DNA of 21,599 nucleotides from a virus, in IMG/VR virus record IMGVR_UViG_3300029286_001111, positions 1-21,599 of that record; one strand, 5' to 3'. The notes beneath the pieces were generated by a model. It saw nothing but the letters and a program-made list of their open reading frames with translations. It was not told the DNA's origin and did no database searches. This document shows positions 5,676 through 14,440 of the stretch, piece by piece (the stretch's first letter is position 1; every line of letters starts with the position of its first letter). Position numbers and translations under genes: made by a program.

Positions 5676-6350
5676 TCATATTTCCCTTTCCGGCAATTCA
5701 TCCGGCAACGCCGCAAGCGCGTGCCGTATTGCCTGGTCTATTTCGTCCCTTACTTTTCCTGTGTCATCTGGGTCTTTCAAATATTCCCGCAACACCGGGG
5801 CCAACTCGTTCGGCAGGGCCATAACCCGCTCCCGCGTGCCACTGGCAATATCAACAAACAAGCGTTTAAGCATTGCCTTGTCAACGAGCGCCCCAGTTTG
5901 TTTTTTCCAGTCCAGCACGTCCATTTCCAGCAAGCGCAACTCGGTTCCCTTTACGGTCAGGGCGCGGGATATGGTTGCAATCTCTGCGTTGTCGCCGTTG
6001 CTGTTGACAACCCTGACATAACGGTTCATTAGGCTTGCATATTGTCCGCGCACCATGTCAAGCTGTGCCGGTGGGTCAATGATGCGCTTACCGGCCTGCT
6101 GTGGCTGTTCCTTGGCCGATTCCGGCGGCGGCGCGGCGGACTTTAACATCGCGCCTTCAAGCCCTTTAGGTTTCTTGCCGTGTGCGCCGCACCATTTTGC
6201 AAGCTTAACAGGGTCAAAAACATAAGTCAGCCCGCCATTAACGCGCCGCTTGCCGGTAGGTTTCAGCCCTTCCTTGCGCCAGATGTCAAGTGTTGCGCGG
6301 TCAATGCCATACAGTTCAAGCGCCTCCGCAACTGTTATTTTATGCGTCAT
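5676..6350 (-). CDS. Terminase small subunit, Nu1-like
   Basis: This 224-residue protein opens with a winged helix-turn-helix of the Nu1/excisionase type: ITVAEALELYGIDRATLDIW at 5-24, then a GLKPTGKRRVNGGLTYVFDP wing at 28-47. Such domains bind the packaging (cos/pac) site. A Pro/Ala-rich linker (73-95) leads to a helical part (about 97-224) likely used for oligomerisation and for binding the large subunit. It directly precedes the large terminase. No ribosome site is seen at its ATG; instead the ATG overlaps the stop of a 39-codon ORF (ATGA), which suggests translational coupling. Confidence 0.85.
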   Translation of the reverse strand: MTHKITVAEALELYGIDRATLDIWRKEGLKPTGKRRVNGGLTYVFDPVKLAKWCGAHGKKPKGLEGAMLKSAAPPPESAKEQPQQAGKRIIDPPAQLDMVRGQYASLMNRYVRVVNSNGDNAEIATISRALTVKGTELRLLEMDVLDWKKQTGALVDKAMLKRLFVDIASGTRERVMALPNELAPVLREYLKDPDDTGKVRDEIDQAIRHALAALPDELPEREI

Positions 6351-6466
6351 GGTATCTTAAAAACCTTTTGGACATTGCGCGTATGCGAGAAGGAAAATAA
6401 TGGCTGGAAACGAGTAACCCCCTGGCCGCCAGAAGAACCTATGCTTTTATTTATTTTATTTTTCAT
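6347..6466 (-). CDS. 39-residue coupled mini-ORF before the terminase
   Basis: Its ATG (6466) overlaps the stop of the GT9-like gene (TAATG) and its TGA overlaps the ATG of the small terminase (ATGA). It exactly bridges an otherwise empty 115-base gap. The product, MKNKINKSIGSSGGQGVTRF followed by QPLFSFSHTRNVQKVFKIP, is basic and matches nothing recognised. It may simply carry ribosomes to the terminase start, which lacks its own ribosome site. Confidence 0.45.
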   Translation of the reverse strand: MKNKINKSIGSSGGQGVTRFQPLFSFSHTRNVQKVFKIP

Positions 6467-7458
6467 TAAACATTGTGTAAAATAATATTATCGCAATTCC
6501 ATTTCGGTTTATAATTCCACATATAATTATGAGTATGAGATTGATCTTCATGTTGAAGAAGATATGTTTTTATATTTGAAGAAAAAGCAAGCCACATTCC
6601 GCAGTTGTTTCCTGTATAATTTTCAACCGCTCTATCTATCAACGCCCGCCAAATCTGAAGGCGACTGGTTATAATAGCCGTCTTGTGCGGCAGATTCATG
6701 TCGGCTATCAAAGTGTTCGTCTGTTCCTTTTCTTTAATGGATGATCCGAAAAGAATTGTAATAGATTTATCAACACTTTGTAGTAGGTTGCGCCATGCCT
6801 GCGGCGTGCAATCGTTGTTTGACCTGCTTACTTCAAGGGGCATGGCGGAAATGAACGGAGTATATTTCTTGGCTATTATCCGGGCTTCATCTCTGGCGGA
6901 TTGATCTGGATATAACCGCAAGCGGATGGGATACCCCCGTATAAGTTTATGCCAGCCCCAGTTCCAATATATACCCGAGATCGGACTCCCCTCCCCTTCA
7001 GCATATAGGGCTTGCATTGGAGCCCCCGTGATGCAATCGAAAATATGCCCTCGGCATGGAATGATGGTATATCCCGGTGGATATTCGGAGTCTTCCCCGT
7101 GTGATTCTGCCGACAGCCCCGACATGGTAAATACTTCGCGCGAGGATGGATAATCCCCGTCATACCAGATCAGGACATTATGCCCCCCACAATATTCAGC
7201 CACGCCCTGTATTGCAGAGATCAGGCAGAGTTGATCCCCTATCCCCATGCGCCGATCTGTTTTTAGCCGGCAGTCAAAAAGAAAGGGGGTTTTGAAAGGA
7301 TAAACAACAGGAGGAAACACCCCCCCCCTCTTATGTTTATTTTCCGCCCTGGCTTTTCTGTCCCAGTATTCCGCGTTCTGTTTAAGCAGGACTGGATTCA
7401 AGGGAAGGGATTGCTTCGGTTGCCTTCCGGCTTCGCTTTCTTGGTTTTGTAGTTTCAT
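6466..7458 (-). CDS. Glycosyltransferase family 9-like protein (GT-B type)
   Basis: This 330-residue protein carries RMGIGDQLCLISAIQGVAEY at 70-89, like the GxGDxLxxxPxxxxL opening of heptosyltransferase-type GT-B enzymes. A second half holds a Trp-containing helix (PQAWRNLLQSV) and an ILFGSSIKEKEQTNTLIADM strand-helix similar to the donor-binding part of that family. Sequence similarity is distant, so the sugar donor and acceptor are unknown. An AGGA site lies 9 bases before the ATG, inside the end of the methyltransferase gene (77-base overlap). A run of nine G (7328-7320) in codons 44-47 could slip and switch the gene off. It probably modifies a host surface glycan or a virion protein together with the two genes upstream. 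Confidence 0.6.
   Translation of the reverse strand: MKLQNQESEAGRQPKQSLPLNPVLLKQNAEYWDRKARAENKHKRGGVFPPVVYPFKTPFLFDCRLKTDRRMGIGDQLCLISAIQGVAEYCGGHNVLIWYDGDYPSSREVFTMSGLSAESHGEDSEYPPGYTIIPCRGHIFDCITGAPMQALYAEGEGSPISGIYWNWGWHKLIRGYPIRLRLYPDQSARDEARIIAKKYTPFISAMPLEVSRSNNDCTPQAWRNLLQSVDKSITILFGSSIKEKEQTNTLIADMNLPHKTAIITSRLQIWRALIDRAVENYTGNNCGMWLAFSSNIKTYLLQHEDQSHTHNYMWNYKPKWNCDNIILHNV
7320..7328 (-). repeat. Mononucleotide G9 tract inside the GT9-like gene
   Basis: Nine consecutive C on the plus strand (G on the coding strand) encode the R-G-G-V of residues 44-47. Gain or loss of one base would cause early termination. Tracts of this length in glycosyltransferase genes are typical of phase-variable loci. 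Confidence 0.8.
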
Positions 7459-8098
7459 TTATTTCTTCCTGTGCCGCAATCGGAGCGGCTGTTATTTGTT
7501 TGTTCTCAAAATACTGAAAACAGATTGTAGTGCCCTGCACCCATATAATGCGTGGCTCTTTGTTGTCCGCGATAAAGTTTTTGTCGTTTAATTCATGGAC
7601 GTATTGCTTGACGCCGGGATTGCCGGGGTGATTATAATCGTGCCATGCGATTATACCGCCAGCGGGATTAAGTAGCGAGAGGGCAAGCTGACTGTCATAG
7701 CCGACCCATGCGTATTCATGGTTGCCGTCAACATAAATGAAATCAACCGGCTCAATATCCCCGACGTGCAGGTCTTTACTTCCATTCTCAAGTTGCATGA
7801 GCCGGAAGCGCGAATCAGCCAAAGCGCAAGATCCAGCCGTTTCCTTTGTGAACCAGATAACGGGCAGATCCACGCCAATATATTCTTGGATTGTTTCGTT
7901 CCCGGATAGAATAGCCGCGGACGTTGCCCCGGTATTGCATCCAATCTCAAGGCATCGCTTTGCCTTGATATAGTCAACAAGCGCGGTCAATACCGGGATT
8001 TCAATATCTGGGTTGACGTTCACATCTTTGAATGCCCCCACAAGCGGTGGACGACCGGCGCCATACTTCGCGTGAAAGTCTGCAAGATTGATAATCAT
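7382..8098 (-). CDS. Class I SAM-dependent methyltransferase (Methyltransf_24-like)
   Basis: This is a 238-residue protein. The SAM-binding motif I is CLEIGCNTGATSAAIL (49-64), followed by the acidic YIGVDLP (73-79). A later PVDFIYVDGNHEYAWVGYD stretch (117-135) and IIAWHDYNHPGNPGVKQYV (149-167) match the small-molecule or glycan methyltransferases of this family, in which the D-H pairs hold a metal or substrate. The C-terminal 50 residues are basic and low-complexity. A GGAG site lies 7 bases before the ATG, and the ATG overlaps the previous stop (ATGA). Context between two sugar-transferase-like genes suggests O-methylation of a glycan. A DNA methyltransferase role is unlikely, as no NPPY or PC motif is present. 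Confidence 0.8.
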   Translation of the reverse strand: MIINLADFHAKYGAGRPPLVGAFKDVNVNPDIEIPVLTALVDYIKAKRCLEIGCNTGATSAAILSGNETIQEYIGVDLPVIWFTKETAGSCALADSRFRLMQLENGSKDLHVGDIEPVDFIYVDGNHEYAWVGYDSQLALSLLNPAGGIIAWHDYNHPGNPGVKQYVHELNDKNFIADNKEPRIIWVQGTTICFQYFENKQITAAPIAAQEEINETTKPRKRSRKATEAIPSLESSPA

Positions 8099-8784
8099 AT
8101 CCGTTCTCCTATTTTGTGTTCATCTCTGTATCTATCCGCAAGTGCGGAAGAGGTTTTAACCAAGAGGGGCCATTTCATTATCTCGCCATCCGTGCCTTTG
8201 AATTGTTCCGGTGTTCCGTATTCGTGCCGGATTGTCGACACGGACGGCCACGGATTCCAATAACGCTTGTCAAACGTCATAGACAAGGCATGCTCGTAGT
8301 AAAAGGCATTGTTTCCAAGCGGCACGAACGGGATTGAATACAGCAGGTCAATAATCGCCGGACGTTTCATCAAGATCAAGGACGTGTCCACACTCCCGTG
8401 CCATCCCGGCCCCGCCATGACTTCCGGCCTAGTCATAAACTCACAGCAGATTGATTTCATATCCACGCCGAGAATCGCATCGGTTGTCAAAAAAATGGCT
8501 AGATCAAAGTTTATTTGCATAATTAACGAAAGCCCGCAATGGAAGGCCGCCACACCATACGACCAATCTTTTGCGTTGTAAGGCTTCGTGTCCGGAATGC
8601 CCGCAAATATCATCTGGCAATTTACCGGGCAGAAATTATGCCGCTCCGCACGTTCAACCAAAAACATTTCAGGATTATCAAACGCCGCTCGCGCGCGCTC
8701 CCGCCAATCGATGATCTGTTCGGACAGAGAATCTCCGTGCGCCTTGCCCCTTATATGAATTGAACTGAACACGATTGTTTTCAT
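8095..8784 (-). CDS. Glycosyltransferase-like protein (GT-A type, tentative)
   Basis: The start is taken at ATG 8784, which overlaps the previous stop (ATGA); an in-frame ATG six codons upstream is also possible. The 229-residue product begins MKTIVFSSIHIRGKAHGDSL. Its centre, NFDLAIFLTTDAILGVDMKS, resembles the strand and acidic motif of nucleotide-sugar-dependent transferases that place a metal near D-x-D. A PGWHGSVDTSLILMKRP segment follows, like the acceptor side of such folds. Family assignment is weak. It leads a three-gene cassette with a methyltransferase and a GT9-like protein, which supports sugar modification of the host surface or the virion. Confidence 0.5.
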   Translation of the reverse strand: MKTIVFSSIHIRGKAHGDSLSEQIIDWRERARAAFDNPEMFLVERAERHNFCPVNCQMIFAGIPDTKPYNAKDWSYGVAAFHCGLSLIMQINFDLAIFLTTDAILGVDMKSICCEFMTRPEVMAGPGWHGSVDTSLILMKRPAIIDLLYSIPFVPLGNNAFYYEHALSMTFDKRYWNPWPSVSTIRHEYGTPEQFKGTDGEIMKWPLLVKTSSALADRYRDEHKIGERI

Positions 8785-9557
8785 TGGTTTGTAAAATTCC
8801 ATTTAGCGAGAAATTCAATAGAATCCCCTCCTAGCCATGTGTGAAAACCAACATCCCCACCGGCGGTATCAAACGCCTCAATAGTAACACTATTGTTACC
8901 ATTTAGGGAAAAAAGGAGACCATTTTGAAACCACCATCCCGTTCTGGATGATTGTTTCATAACGCCGTTCACCCTGCAAAAATCATCTACTACGTTGAAA
9001 GAAAATGAATAGACATCGACAGGCAATGCGACTCCTTTTATTTTTGAAAATATCCACGGATTATCACTATGCGGAACGTCATCTGGATATACATTAGGAT
9101 AAATCGGCCCTCTTCCCGCCGATTGCGCTAAACACTTTTCCGGGATGTATCCTGTCCACCGCAACGCCCCAAACCCTTTTTGCAAGTCCTCAAATATCCA
9201 CGGGCCAATAATATCGCCCGCCCGCATCAGGCCATAAGAAAACGAATAGCCATCTGTTGAACGCCTAAAACCGTTGACATTTAATCCGGACGTGGCCCGC
9301 CAGTTGTCGAGCGTGAAATATAGAAGCGCATTCCCGGCGTCGGACAAAGGGCCGTTGTCATGGTCAACGAATGACTTGCAAAAGGCTTCAAGCCAGCCTT
9401 GCAACGTGCTCCAATATGAAGCGGGTTGCACATTTTTTTCTGTTGGAACATAGGCAGGTTGCGCGATAGATTGCCTGCGCTCGGAATAGGCAAGCGTGAT
9501 TTCATTAAATAGGGTTTGCCAGGCCGCCCCAGATGGGTTTGTAAATGGCACACTCAC
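8781..9557 (-). CDS. Distal tail-region protein, unknown function
   Basis: The start is placed at GTG 9557, which overlaps the TGA of the previous gene (GTGA) and has a GAGG site 8 bases upstream; longer starts would overlap the previous gene deeply. The 258-residue product begins MSVPFTNPSGAAWQTLFNEI, then has an AYSERRQSIAQPAY helix and a region rich in aromatic residues, Gly and Asn, as in beta-rich tail or fibre proteins. No domain is recognised. Its place downstream of the tape measure and before the sugar cassette suggests a tail-tip, fibre or adsorption role. Confidence 0.6.
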   Translation of the reverse strand: MSVPFTNPSGAAWQTLFNEITLAYSERRQSIAQPAYVPTEKNVQPASYWSTLQGWLEAFCKSFVDHDNGPLSDAGNALLYFTLDNWRATSGLNVNGFRRSTDGYSFSYGLMRAGDIIGPWIFEDLQKGFGALRWTGYIPEKCLAQSAGRGPIYPNVYPDDVPHSDNPWIFSKIKGVALPVDVYSFSFNVVDDFCRVNGVMKQSSRTGWWFQNGLLFSLNGNNSVTIEAFDTAGGDVGFHTWLGGDSIEFLAKWNFTNQ

Positions 9558-9892
9558 GCTATGGCCCTCATCCAGTCCCAAACGCCGGTGCCGCCTTGTT
9601 TCTGCCAAACCATGCCGTCGGCCGCCCCGATATCAGTAGAAACACCGGCACTATTTTCAGAGAATGAAGCCACGATCTCTGCGAGATTAGCGACCGCCGT
9701 TGCAAGATCGGCAACCTGATCCTCAATATCCGAAGCATCATCTTCTTCATCTGCCCCCTGCATGGAGGAAATAACGCCTTGAATCTCGCTGATAGCTTTT
9801 GCGATTTGTTCCCCGGGGCGGGAGGCGGAAATAACCTGCCCCGGTGATAATGGCGCATTGTATTTATTTAACCATTGATGTACTTCCGACAT
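9554..9892 (-). CDS. 112-residue tail-region protein with coiled coil
   Basis: An AAGGA site precedes the ATG. The first 45 residues are helix-forming (MSEVHQWLNKYNAPLSPGQV onward). An acidic linker (ADEEDDASDIED, 47-58) leads into heptads (VADLATAVANLAEIVASF, 60-77). The end, QKQGGTGVWDWMRAIA, is rich in Gly and Trp. A coiled coil between distal tail genes fits a fibre-attachment or trimerisation protein, but that is inference. Its stop overlaps the GTG start of the next gene. Confidence 0.6.
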   Translation of the reverse strand: MSEVHQWLNKYNAPLSPGQVISASRPGEQIAKAISEIQGVISSMQGADEEDDASDIEDQVADLATAVANLAEIVASFSENSAGVSTDIGAADGMVWQKQGGTGVWDWMRAIA

Positions 9893-9903
9893 TTAATATT
9901 CCT

Positions 9904-10047
9904 TTATTCATGTTCAACGAGTTCTTGTGCGTTAATTATTTTTTCATTAACTTCTGTGATTTTATTAGTTGCTGCTGAAATTTTAGAAATAGCCTCTGCT
10001 GTTTGTTCACGAGATTCTTTTTTGGTTTTTTTCTCTTGTTCTGCCAT
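9904..10047 (-). CDS. 47-residue coiled-coil peptide
   Basis: An ORF from ATG 10047 to TAA 9904 fills the space between the 329-aa and 112-aa genes. The product MAEQEKKTKKESREQTAEAI continues SKISAATNKITEVNEKIINA and QELVEHE. It is highly charged with a/d-position Ile/Val/Leu spacing, a clear short coiled coil. Its ATG is two bases after the stop of the previous gene. It probably helps assemble the neighbouring tail proteins; no family is known. Confidence 0.6.
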   Translation of the reverse strand: MAEQEKKTKKESREQTAEAISKISAATNKITEVNEKIINAQELVEHE

Positions 10048-10049
10048 AA

Positions 10050-11039
10050 TTATACCTGATATTCCTTCCAGATTTCATCCATGAACATGAGTTTTGCATT
10101 GCCGCCGTCAATGACCCACTCAAGTTTTTTATCGCCGATGGTTGCGCTTGGCGTAAAATCAGAAAAGGGAACTCCATTACAAGTCATCAAGGCGGTGTAT
10201 CCGTTAATAATCCGGACATCAATCCCGTCTATATTTGCAGGATCACCAGAACCAAGATCCTCAAATTTAACTCCTCCCCATGACAATGAACATACGCCCG
10301 CCGCGCACCCAAAGACAACGCCCACAGGCGGATAGGCAATCGCCCAGGCTTTGTTGCGCCGGTATTTTGCCGTGATCGCGTAGAAGCTCGGGCTAACAGG
10401 CGTTCCATATATTGATACAAGTCCATATCCACTTCCCCAGGCGATACTTACCCCGGAATATGGATTCGTGGTCAAACTGGCGGGGAACAATGAAAGACCA
10501 TCGGCAATAACCCGCGCATCTGACTTTTCGCAGATCAAAGCAACATCAACCTGACGGGATAAATTCCATCCGAACGAATCCGACAGATAAACCTTATCAT
10601 CCGCGACCTTACCGCTCACCATCGTTTCCACATATCGCTGTCCGCCCTCCCATGGACGGCCAATGATGCACCCATTTTTTTCTCCCGATTGCGGTATGCC
10701 GGCAGACCCGATAGGGTCAATGGCCTTATACCGCACAGACAATCGGCTGAAATTCGGCGACATTTCGGATATATCCTTGCCGTTCATTTCAAAACCCGGC
10801 CCCCAGTTAATGAAATTGGCTGGCGTGCCGTCCGGGTTGCGCCCTCCGGCGGACAATAACATTGCGGGTTGAGCGTCTAATCCGGCTAGGATTGCCCTTG
10901 ATTCGCCCTTATAGCATTGATAAACATTGGTCACAATGCGTGTGCGGACGCCGGCTTCCACGGAATCAGATATGGCCCCGCTTTCCGGGCATTCAACATA
11001 CCGGGCCGTCCCTGTCAGTAATGATCCAATTTTAACCAT
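10050..11039 (-). CDS. 329-residue distal tail protein, unknown family
   Basis: This gene begins downstream of the tape measure, separated only by a 58-codon gene with which it overlaps by 8 bases. It has an AAGG site 6 bases before the ATG. The product is Gly/Ser/Asn-rich with many short beta segments and no signal peptide or membrane segment. It has two similar halves: GPGFEMNGKDISEMSPNFSR with VRYKAI resembles GSGYGLVSIYGTPVSPSFYA with AKYRRN, which suggests an internal duplication. In long-tailed phages, distal tail and tip genes follow the tape measure, so a tail-tip or receptor-binding role is likely but unproven. Confidence 0.65.
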   Translation of the reverse strand: MVKIGSLLTGTARYVECPESGAISDSVEAGVRTRIVTNVYQCYKGESRAILAGLDAQPAMLLSAGGRNPDGTPANFINWGPGFEMNGKDISEMSPNFSRLSVRYKAIDPIGSAGIPQSGEKNGCIIGRPWEGGQRYVETMVSGKVADDKVYLSDSFGWNLSRQVDVALICEKSDARVIADGLSLFPASLTTNPYSGVSIAWGSGYGLVSIYGTPVSPSFYAITAKYRRNKAWAIAYPPVGVVFGCAAGVCSLSWGGVKFEDLGSGDPANIDGIDVRIINGYTALMTCNGVPFSDFTPSATIGDKKLEWVIDGGNAKLMFMDEIWKEYQV

Positions 11040-11208
11040 ATATGCCTTTTCTTGCCTGTTCCTTGCGCACAGAATACGCTCCGTTGCCCCTTCCTGCCCT
11101 TATCTCACCGCCGCCTTGTCCTGATACCCCACCGGAATAGATAGGCTGTTTATCGCCATGCCAATCACATGGCGGACGGGAAATCTTGCGAATTGATACC
11201 CATTTCAT
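11032..11208 (-). CDS. 58-residue Gly-rich protein after the tape measure
   Basis: The ORF starts three bases after the tape-measure stop (TAA TTT ATG) and its TAA overlaps the start of the 329-aa gene. The product MKWVSIRKISRPPCDWHGDK continues QPIYSGGVSGQGGGEIRAGR with a basic tail ending RKGIYG. It has a Cys/His pair and a central Gly-rich linker. Tight coupling on both sides supports a real gene. Function is unknown; it may be a small tail accessory protein. Confidence 0.6.
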   Translation of the reverse strand: MKWVSIRKISRPPCDWHGDKQPIYSGGVSGQGGGEIRAGRGNGAYSVRKEQARKGIYG

Positions 11209-11211
11209 AAA

Positions 11212-14200
11212 TTAAGCCCAAACAATCCCTTTGGCGCCTTTGAGTAATCCTAAAATCTCGCCAAGTTTTTCTTCCGCGCCGCCACCACCCTTTATGTTAA
11301 TATCCATTTTTCCAAGACTGCCGAAATCAATATTCATCAACCCATTTTTTAAACTTCTCATACTGCTGATAAATGAATCAACGGCATGACTGCTGATATT
11401 CGGGATTTTTATCGCGGAAAAATCAGGCATTTTTAGATTGCCAAAATCTATTCCCTTTAATCCATTGGCCAACTTTGTAATGCCGGAAATAAAATCGGCA
11501 ACCTCCAGGCCGTGAAGTTTCGGGATAGTGAATTTAGAAAAGTCGGGGAGCTTTATTTCGGGAAGTGTAAAATCTTTTAGCCCTTCTTTTAATTGTTTCA
11601 TAGCCGAAATAAAACCGGACACATCAAAAGAACTGATTTTCCCGCCTTTAAATGCGGCCAACATGCCGACAAGATCGGTTACATTAACTTTTACCGTGCC
11701 GGTAGATTCTGAAAGTTTATCTGTCTCCGTCGCCGTTGCGCCCATTGCGTTGCCCATATTTTTCAATGGATCAATCATCAATAATGCTGCTGGGGTAAAT
11801 TGGCGCATGGCGACAATATCATTCAACGTCGCCCGCGCGGATTCATTCTGCTTGGAGGTGAATTTATCGTAAAATGCAGAACTGGAATTTATCGCGGAAG
11901 AAACATTATCCACGGCAGGCGCGACCGAGGCGGTCGCCTTTGCCAGTTCAATCATGGTGTTGCGCGCCTCGGCGGCTTGGTCTTCCTGTTCCATGAGCGA
12001 GGCGGTCATCTTGTCAAGGGCTTCCTCTTTTTCGTTAGCCGTTATCATGTCGGACATGGCGATCCGCATTTCCTTCAACCGTTCGGCGTTCGCCTTTAGG
12101 ACGGGGTCTTCCTTTTCAACCAGACCCAAGAATTTACCGGCGGAAATGAATAATCCATCAATCGCATCGGATACACCGGGAATTTGACGGATCAACAGGC
12201 CGAGACCAGCGCCAGCAAGTCCTGCGGCGACGACCATCGTTGAACTGGCGGTAGCAAATGCGATAATTGCGTCTTTTACGTACATCAATTTTAGAGCGAG
12301 CGTTTCGAGTTGACTGGTCGCCAGTAATTGCGAGGCAACCGCCATCGCTTTAATTGCCACCGTGGCATCATATATCTTGACGGCAAGAACAATAAGGCCA
12401 GCAGCGCCTCCAATAAGTCCGCTCAAAACGGCTATAAAGATTTTTGTTATATCGGACAAACTGTTCCATCCTTCGATCATCCCGTTAATGGTTTGAACTG
12501 CTGATTTCGCCACTATGACAATGCTCGATAATACCGCGTCCAGCGTCTTTAACGCGCTATTGAGAACATCCACCCGCTTCACATCCTTAAGAACAGCAAA
12601 TAATTCACGCGCCCCGTTGGCCACATGCGCAAATGTAACTTTGAGAGCATCCAGAAGATTACTCAGCGCGGTGAACGTCTGGGGCAGTCCGATATATTGC
12701 ACCAGCGAATTGCCAAACTCCCTGACCTTCGCAACCGCCTTGTCAAATCCAGAGGAAATATCATCCATCACCTTTGACCAATCCACGGTTGACCATGCCT
12801 GTTTGATCGCCTCCCACGCCCCGCGCCCGGCCTCCGCAATCGCCGTCCAGACATTCTCCGCATACTTCTGGATTGTCGGCCAGACTGCCTTTGCAATGGA
12901 CTCAATTTCGGCCCAGACCTTCGTTGCCCCGGCTTTAATTGCCTCCCATAATTCCGCGCCGTTTATGCCTTTGAGATAACCGGCAATTTTTCCCCACACT
13001 TCGGCGACATGGCCATACCAGAAATTGAAAGCCGCGATTGCACCCTGTTTGGCAGAATCCCAAACCTCTGACCAATTCTGCCCGCGTAAATATGCCGTAA
13101 TCCTTGAAAGTGCCGCGCTGGTTGCGGAAATAATCGCGTCCCAAGTATTCAAAGCGGCGGTTTTTAGCGTAGAAAACGAATCGCCCCAGTTGATACTCTT
13201 AAACATATCGGCCAATTTTCCAGCCCCGGCGCGGATTCCGTCAAATGCTTCCTGGGCCGATTTCAGGGCAGAATCAAAAACATCGGTCAGCATCGTCTTG
13301 ACCTTTGACCAATCACCGGCCATAAGAGCCGCAACCAGTTTCCCGAACCATTGAATGACCTCTTGAATGTCAACGATCAAACCGGCAAGGGCTTTTGACA
13401 TTGGCAAAAATGCCGACACGTTCAGGTTTTCAATTACATTGCCGAGCTTCTTTAATTCTGCCCCAAGCGTGGCGTTCTTTTCTTTATAAAGCCCGGCTTG
13501 TGTGCGGCCTTTATCCATTCCATCGGCAAGGGCCGTCAAAGCCGGACCACCTTCCGCCATCATCTTAACCATTGCACCGCCAACGCGCGGGCCAAAGGCT
13601 TCTAGAATTTTTTGCGAGCTGATACTGGATGATTTCAGCCGATCTAACGCCCCGGCCATTCCTTCAACCGCCGGATTCCATCCTGCCAATGCCGCGCCGA
13701 TTGCGCCCTTCATGGTCTTTGCGGCATCGGATAGTTTATCCATGACCATCGTAAAAGCTTGACCGGCCTTGCCGCCTTCAATTCCGGCCTCCTCAAATAG
13801 TTTCATCATAGCCGCCGTCTCATTAAGGCTGATCCCGTAGCCTTGCGCCGTCTGGCTGGCCCGGAGTAATGCTTCTGTGAACGCCTGCATTTCTACCGGG
13901 TTTGAAGCTTCTGCCAGCACGTTCACAAACCGCGTTGTATCAACCGCAGTAAGGCCAAAATTCTTCATTGTGGTATTCATCACGTCGGCCGCGGCGGCAA
14001 CATCCATGCCGGCCACATCTGCCAGTTGCAACGCGGGAACAAGTCCGGTTTTAATAGCTTCGGCGGTGATTGACCCGTTCGCATGGAGCGCGGCCATTGC
14101 CTTTGTTATTTCCCCTGTCCCAGCCGTCATCTTCGTGGACATGGACATTGCCAGATCGGTAAGACCTTTTATTTCCGTGGAAGTAAATCCCGTCTCCGCC

Positions 14201-14439
14201 CTCAAGTTTGCAATGGATTGCTGGACACCCATGCCGGCGGAGGAGACTTCTTTCAAGGTAGCAATCGCGGCACCAACGGGGCCAAATGCTTTACCCATGG
14301 CAAGTATCTCAGTTGTTACCCCGCCGAACGAAGCCATCATGGCGCCGGCGGCATCGCTGACCATTGCCCCCATTGATGAGAGCCCGCCTTTCATCCCGTC
14401 GGTATTCAGCGCAACCACGGCCTGTAATTGAATACTCAT
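11212..14439 (-). CDS. Tail tape measure protein (TP901 type)
   Basis: This 1075-residue protein sets tail length and is ejected with the DNA. Residues about 60-310 match the TP901 tape-measure core: VQQSIANLRAETGFTSTEIK at 72-91, then AADVMNTTMKNFGL at 150-163 and LLRASQTAQGYGISLNETAA at 191-210. Residues 377-560 form Trp-rich helical repeats (pattern NW/DW..V...., ..VW..I). Hydrophobic segments lie near 667-689 and 735-751, as expected for a protein that enters the membrane. The last 150 residues hold about three repeats with a FIS....L..GL core and PDFS..IPI-like strands. A GGGGAG site lies 6 bases before the ATG. A tail of roughly 150 nm is expected from its length. Confidence 0.92.
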   Translation of the reverse strand: MSIQLQAVVALNTDGMKGGLSSMGAMVSDAAGAMMASFGGVTTEILAMGKAFGPVGAAIATLKEVSSAGMGVQQSIANLRAETGFTSTEIKGLTDLAMSMSTKMTAGTGEITKAMAALHANGSITAEAIKTGLVPALQLADVAGMDVAAAADVMNTTMKNFGLTAVDTTRFVNVLAEASNPVEMQAFTEALLRASQTAQGYGISLNETAAMMKLFEEAGIEGGKAGQAFTMVMDKLSDAAKTMKGAIGAALAGWNPAVEGMAGALDRLKSSSISSQKILEAFGPRVGGAMVKMMAEGGPALTALADGMDKGRTQAGLYKEKNATLGAELKKLGNVIENLNVSAFLPMSKALAGLIVDIQEVIQWFGKLVAALMAGDWSKVKTMLTDVFDSALKSAQEAFDGIRAGAGKLADMFKSINWGDSFSTLKTAALNTWDAIISATSAALSRITAYLRGQNWSEVWDSAKQGAIAAFNFWYGHVAEVWGKIAGYLKGINGAELWEAIKAGATKVWAEIESIAKAVWPTIQKYAENVWTAIAEAGRGAWEAIKQAWSTVDWSKVMDDISSGFDKAVAKVREFGNSLVQYIGLPQTFTALSNLLDALKVTFAHVANGARELFAVLKDVKRVDVLNSALKTLDAVLSSIVIVAKSAVQTINGMIEGWNSLSDITKIFIAVLSGLIGGAAGLIVLAVKIYDATVAIKAMAVASQLLATSQLETLALKLMYVKDAIIAFATASSTMVVAAGLAGAGLGLLIRQIPGVSDAIDGLFISAGKFLGLVEKEDPVLKANAERLKEMRIAMSDMITANEKEEALDKMTASLMEQEDQAAEARNTMIELAKATASVAPAVDNVSSAINSSSAFYDKFTSKQNESARATLNDIVAMRQFTPAALLMIDPLKNMGNAMGATATETDKLSESTGTVKVNVTDLVGMLAAFKGGKISSFDVSGFISAMKQLKEGLKDFTLPEIKLPDFSKFTIPKLHGLEVADFISGITKLANGLKGIDFGNLKMPDFSAIKIPNISSHAVDSFISSMRSLKNGLMNIDFGSLGKMDINIKGGGGAEEKLGEILGLLKGAKGIVWA

Positions 14440-14440
14440 T

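Noticed and set aside
13877-14431. Plus-strand ORF of 184 codons opposite the tape measure
   Set aside because: Ala/Ser-rich shadow of a strongly supported tape measure gene.
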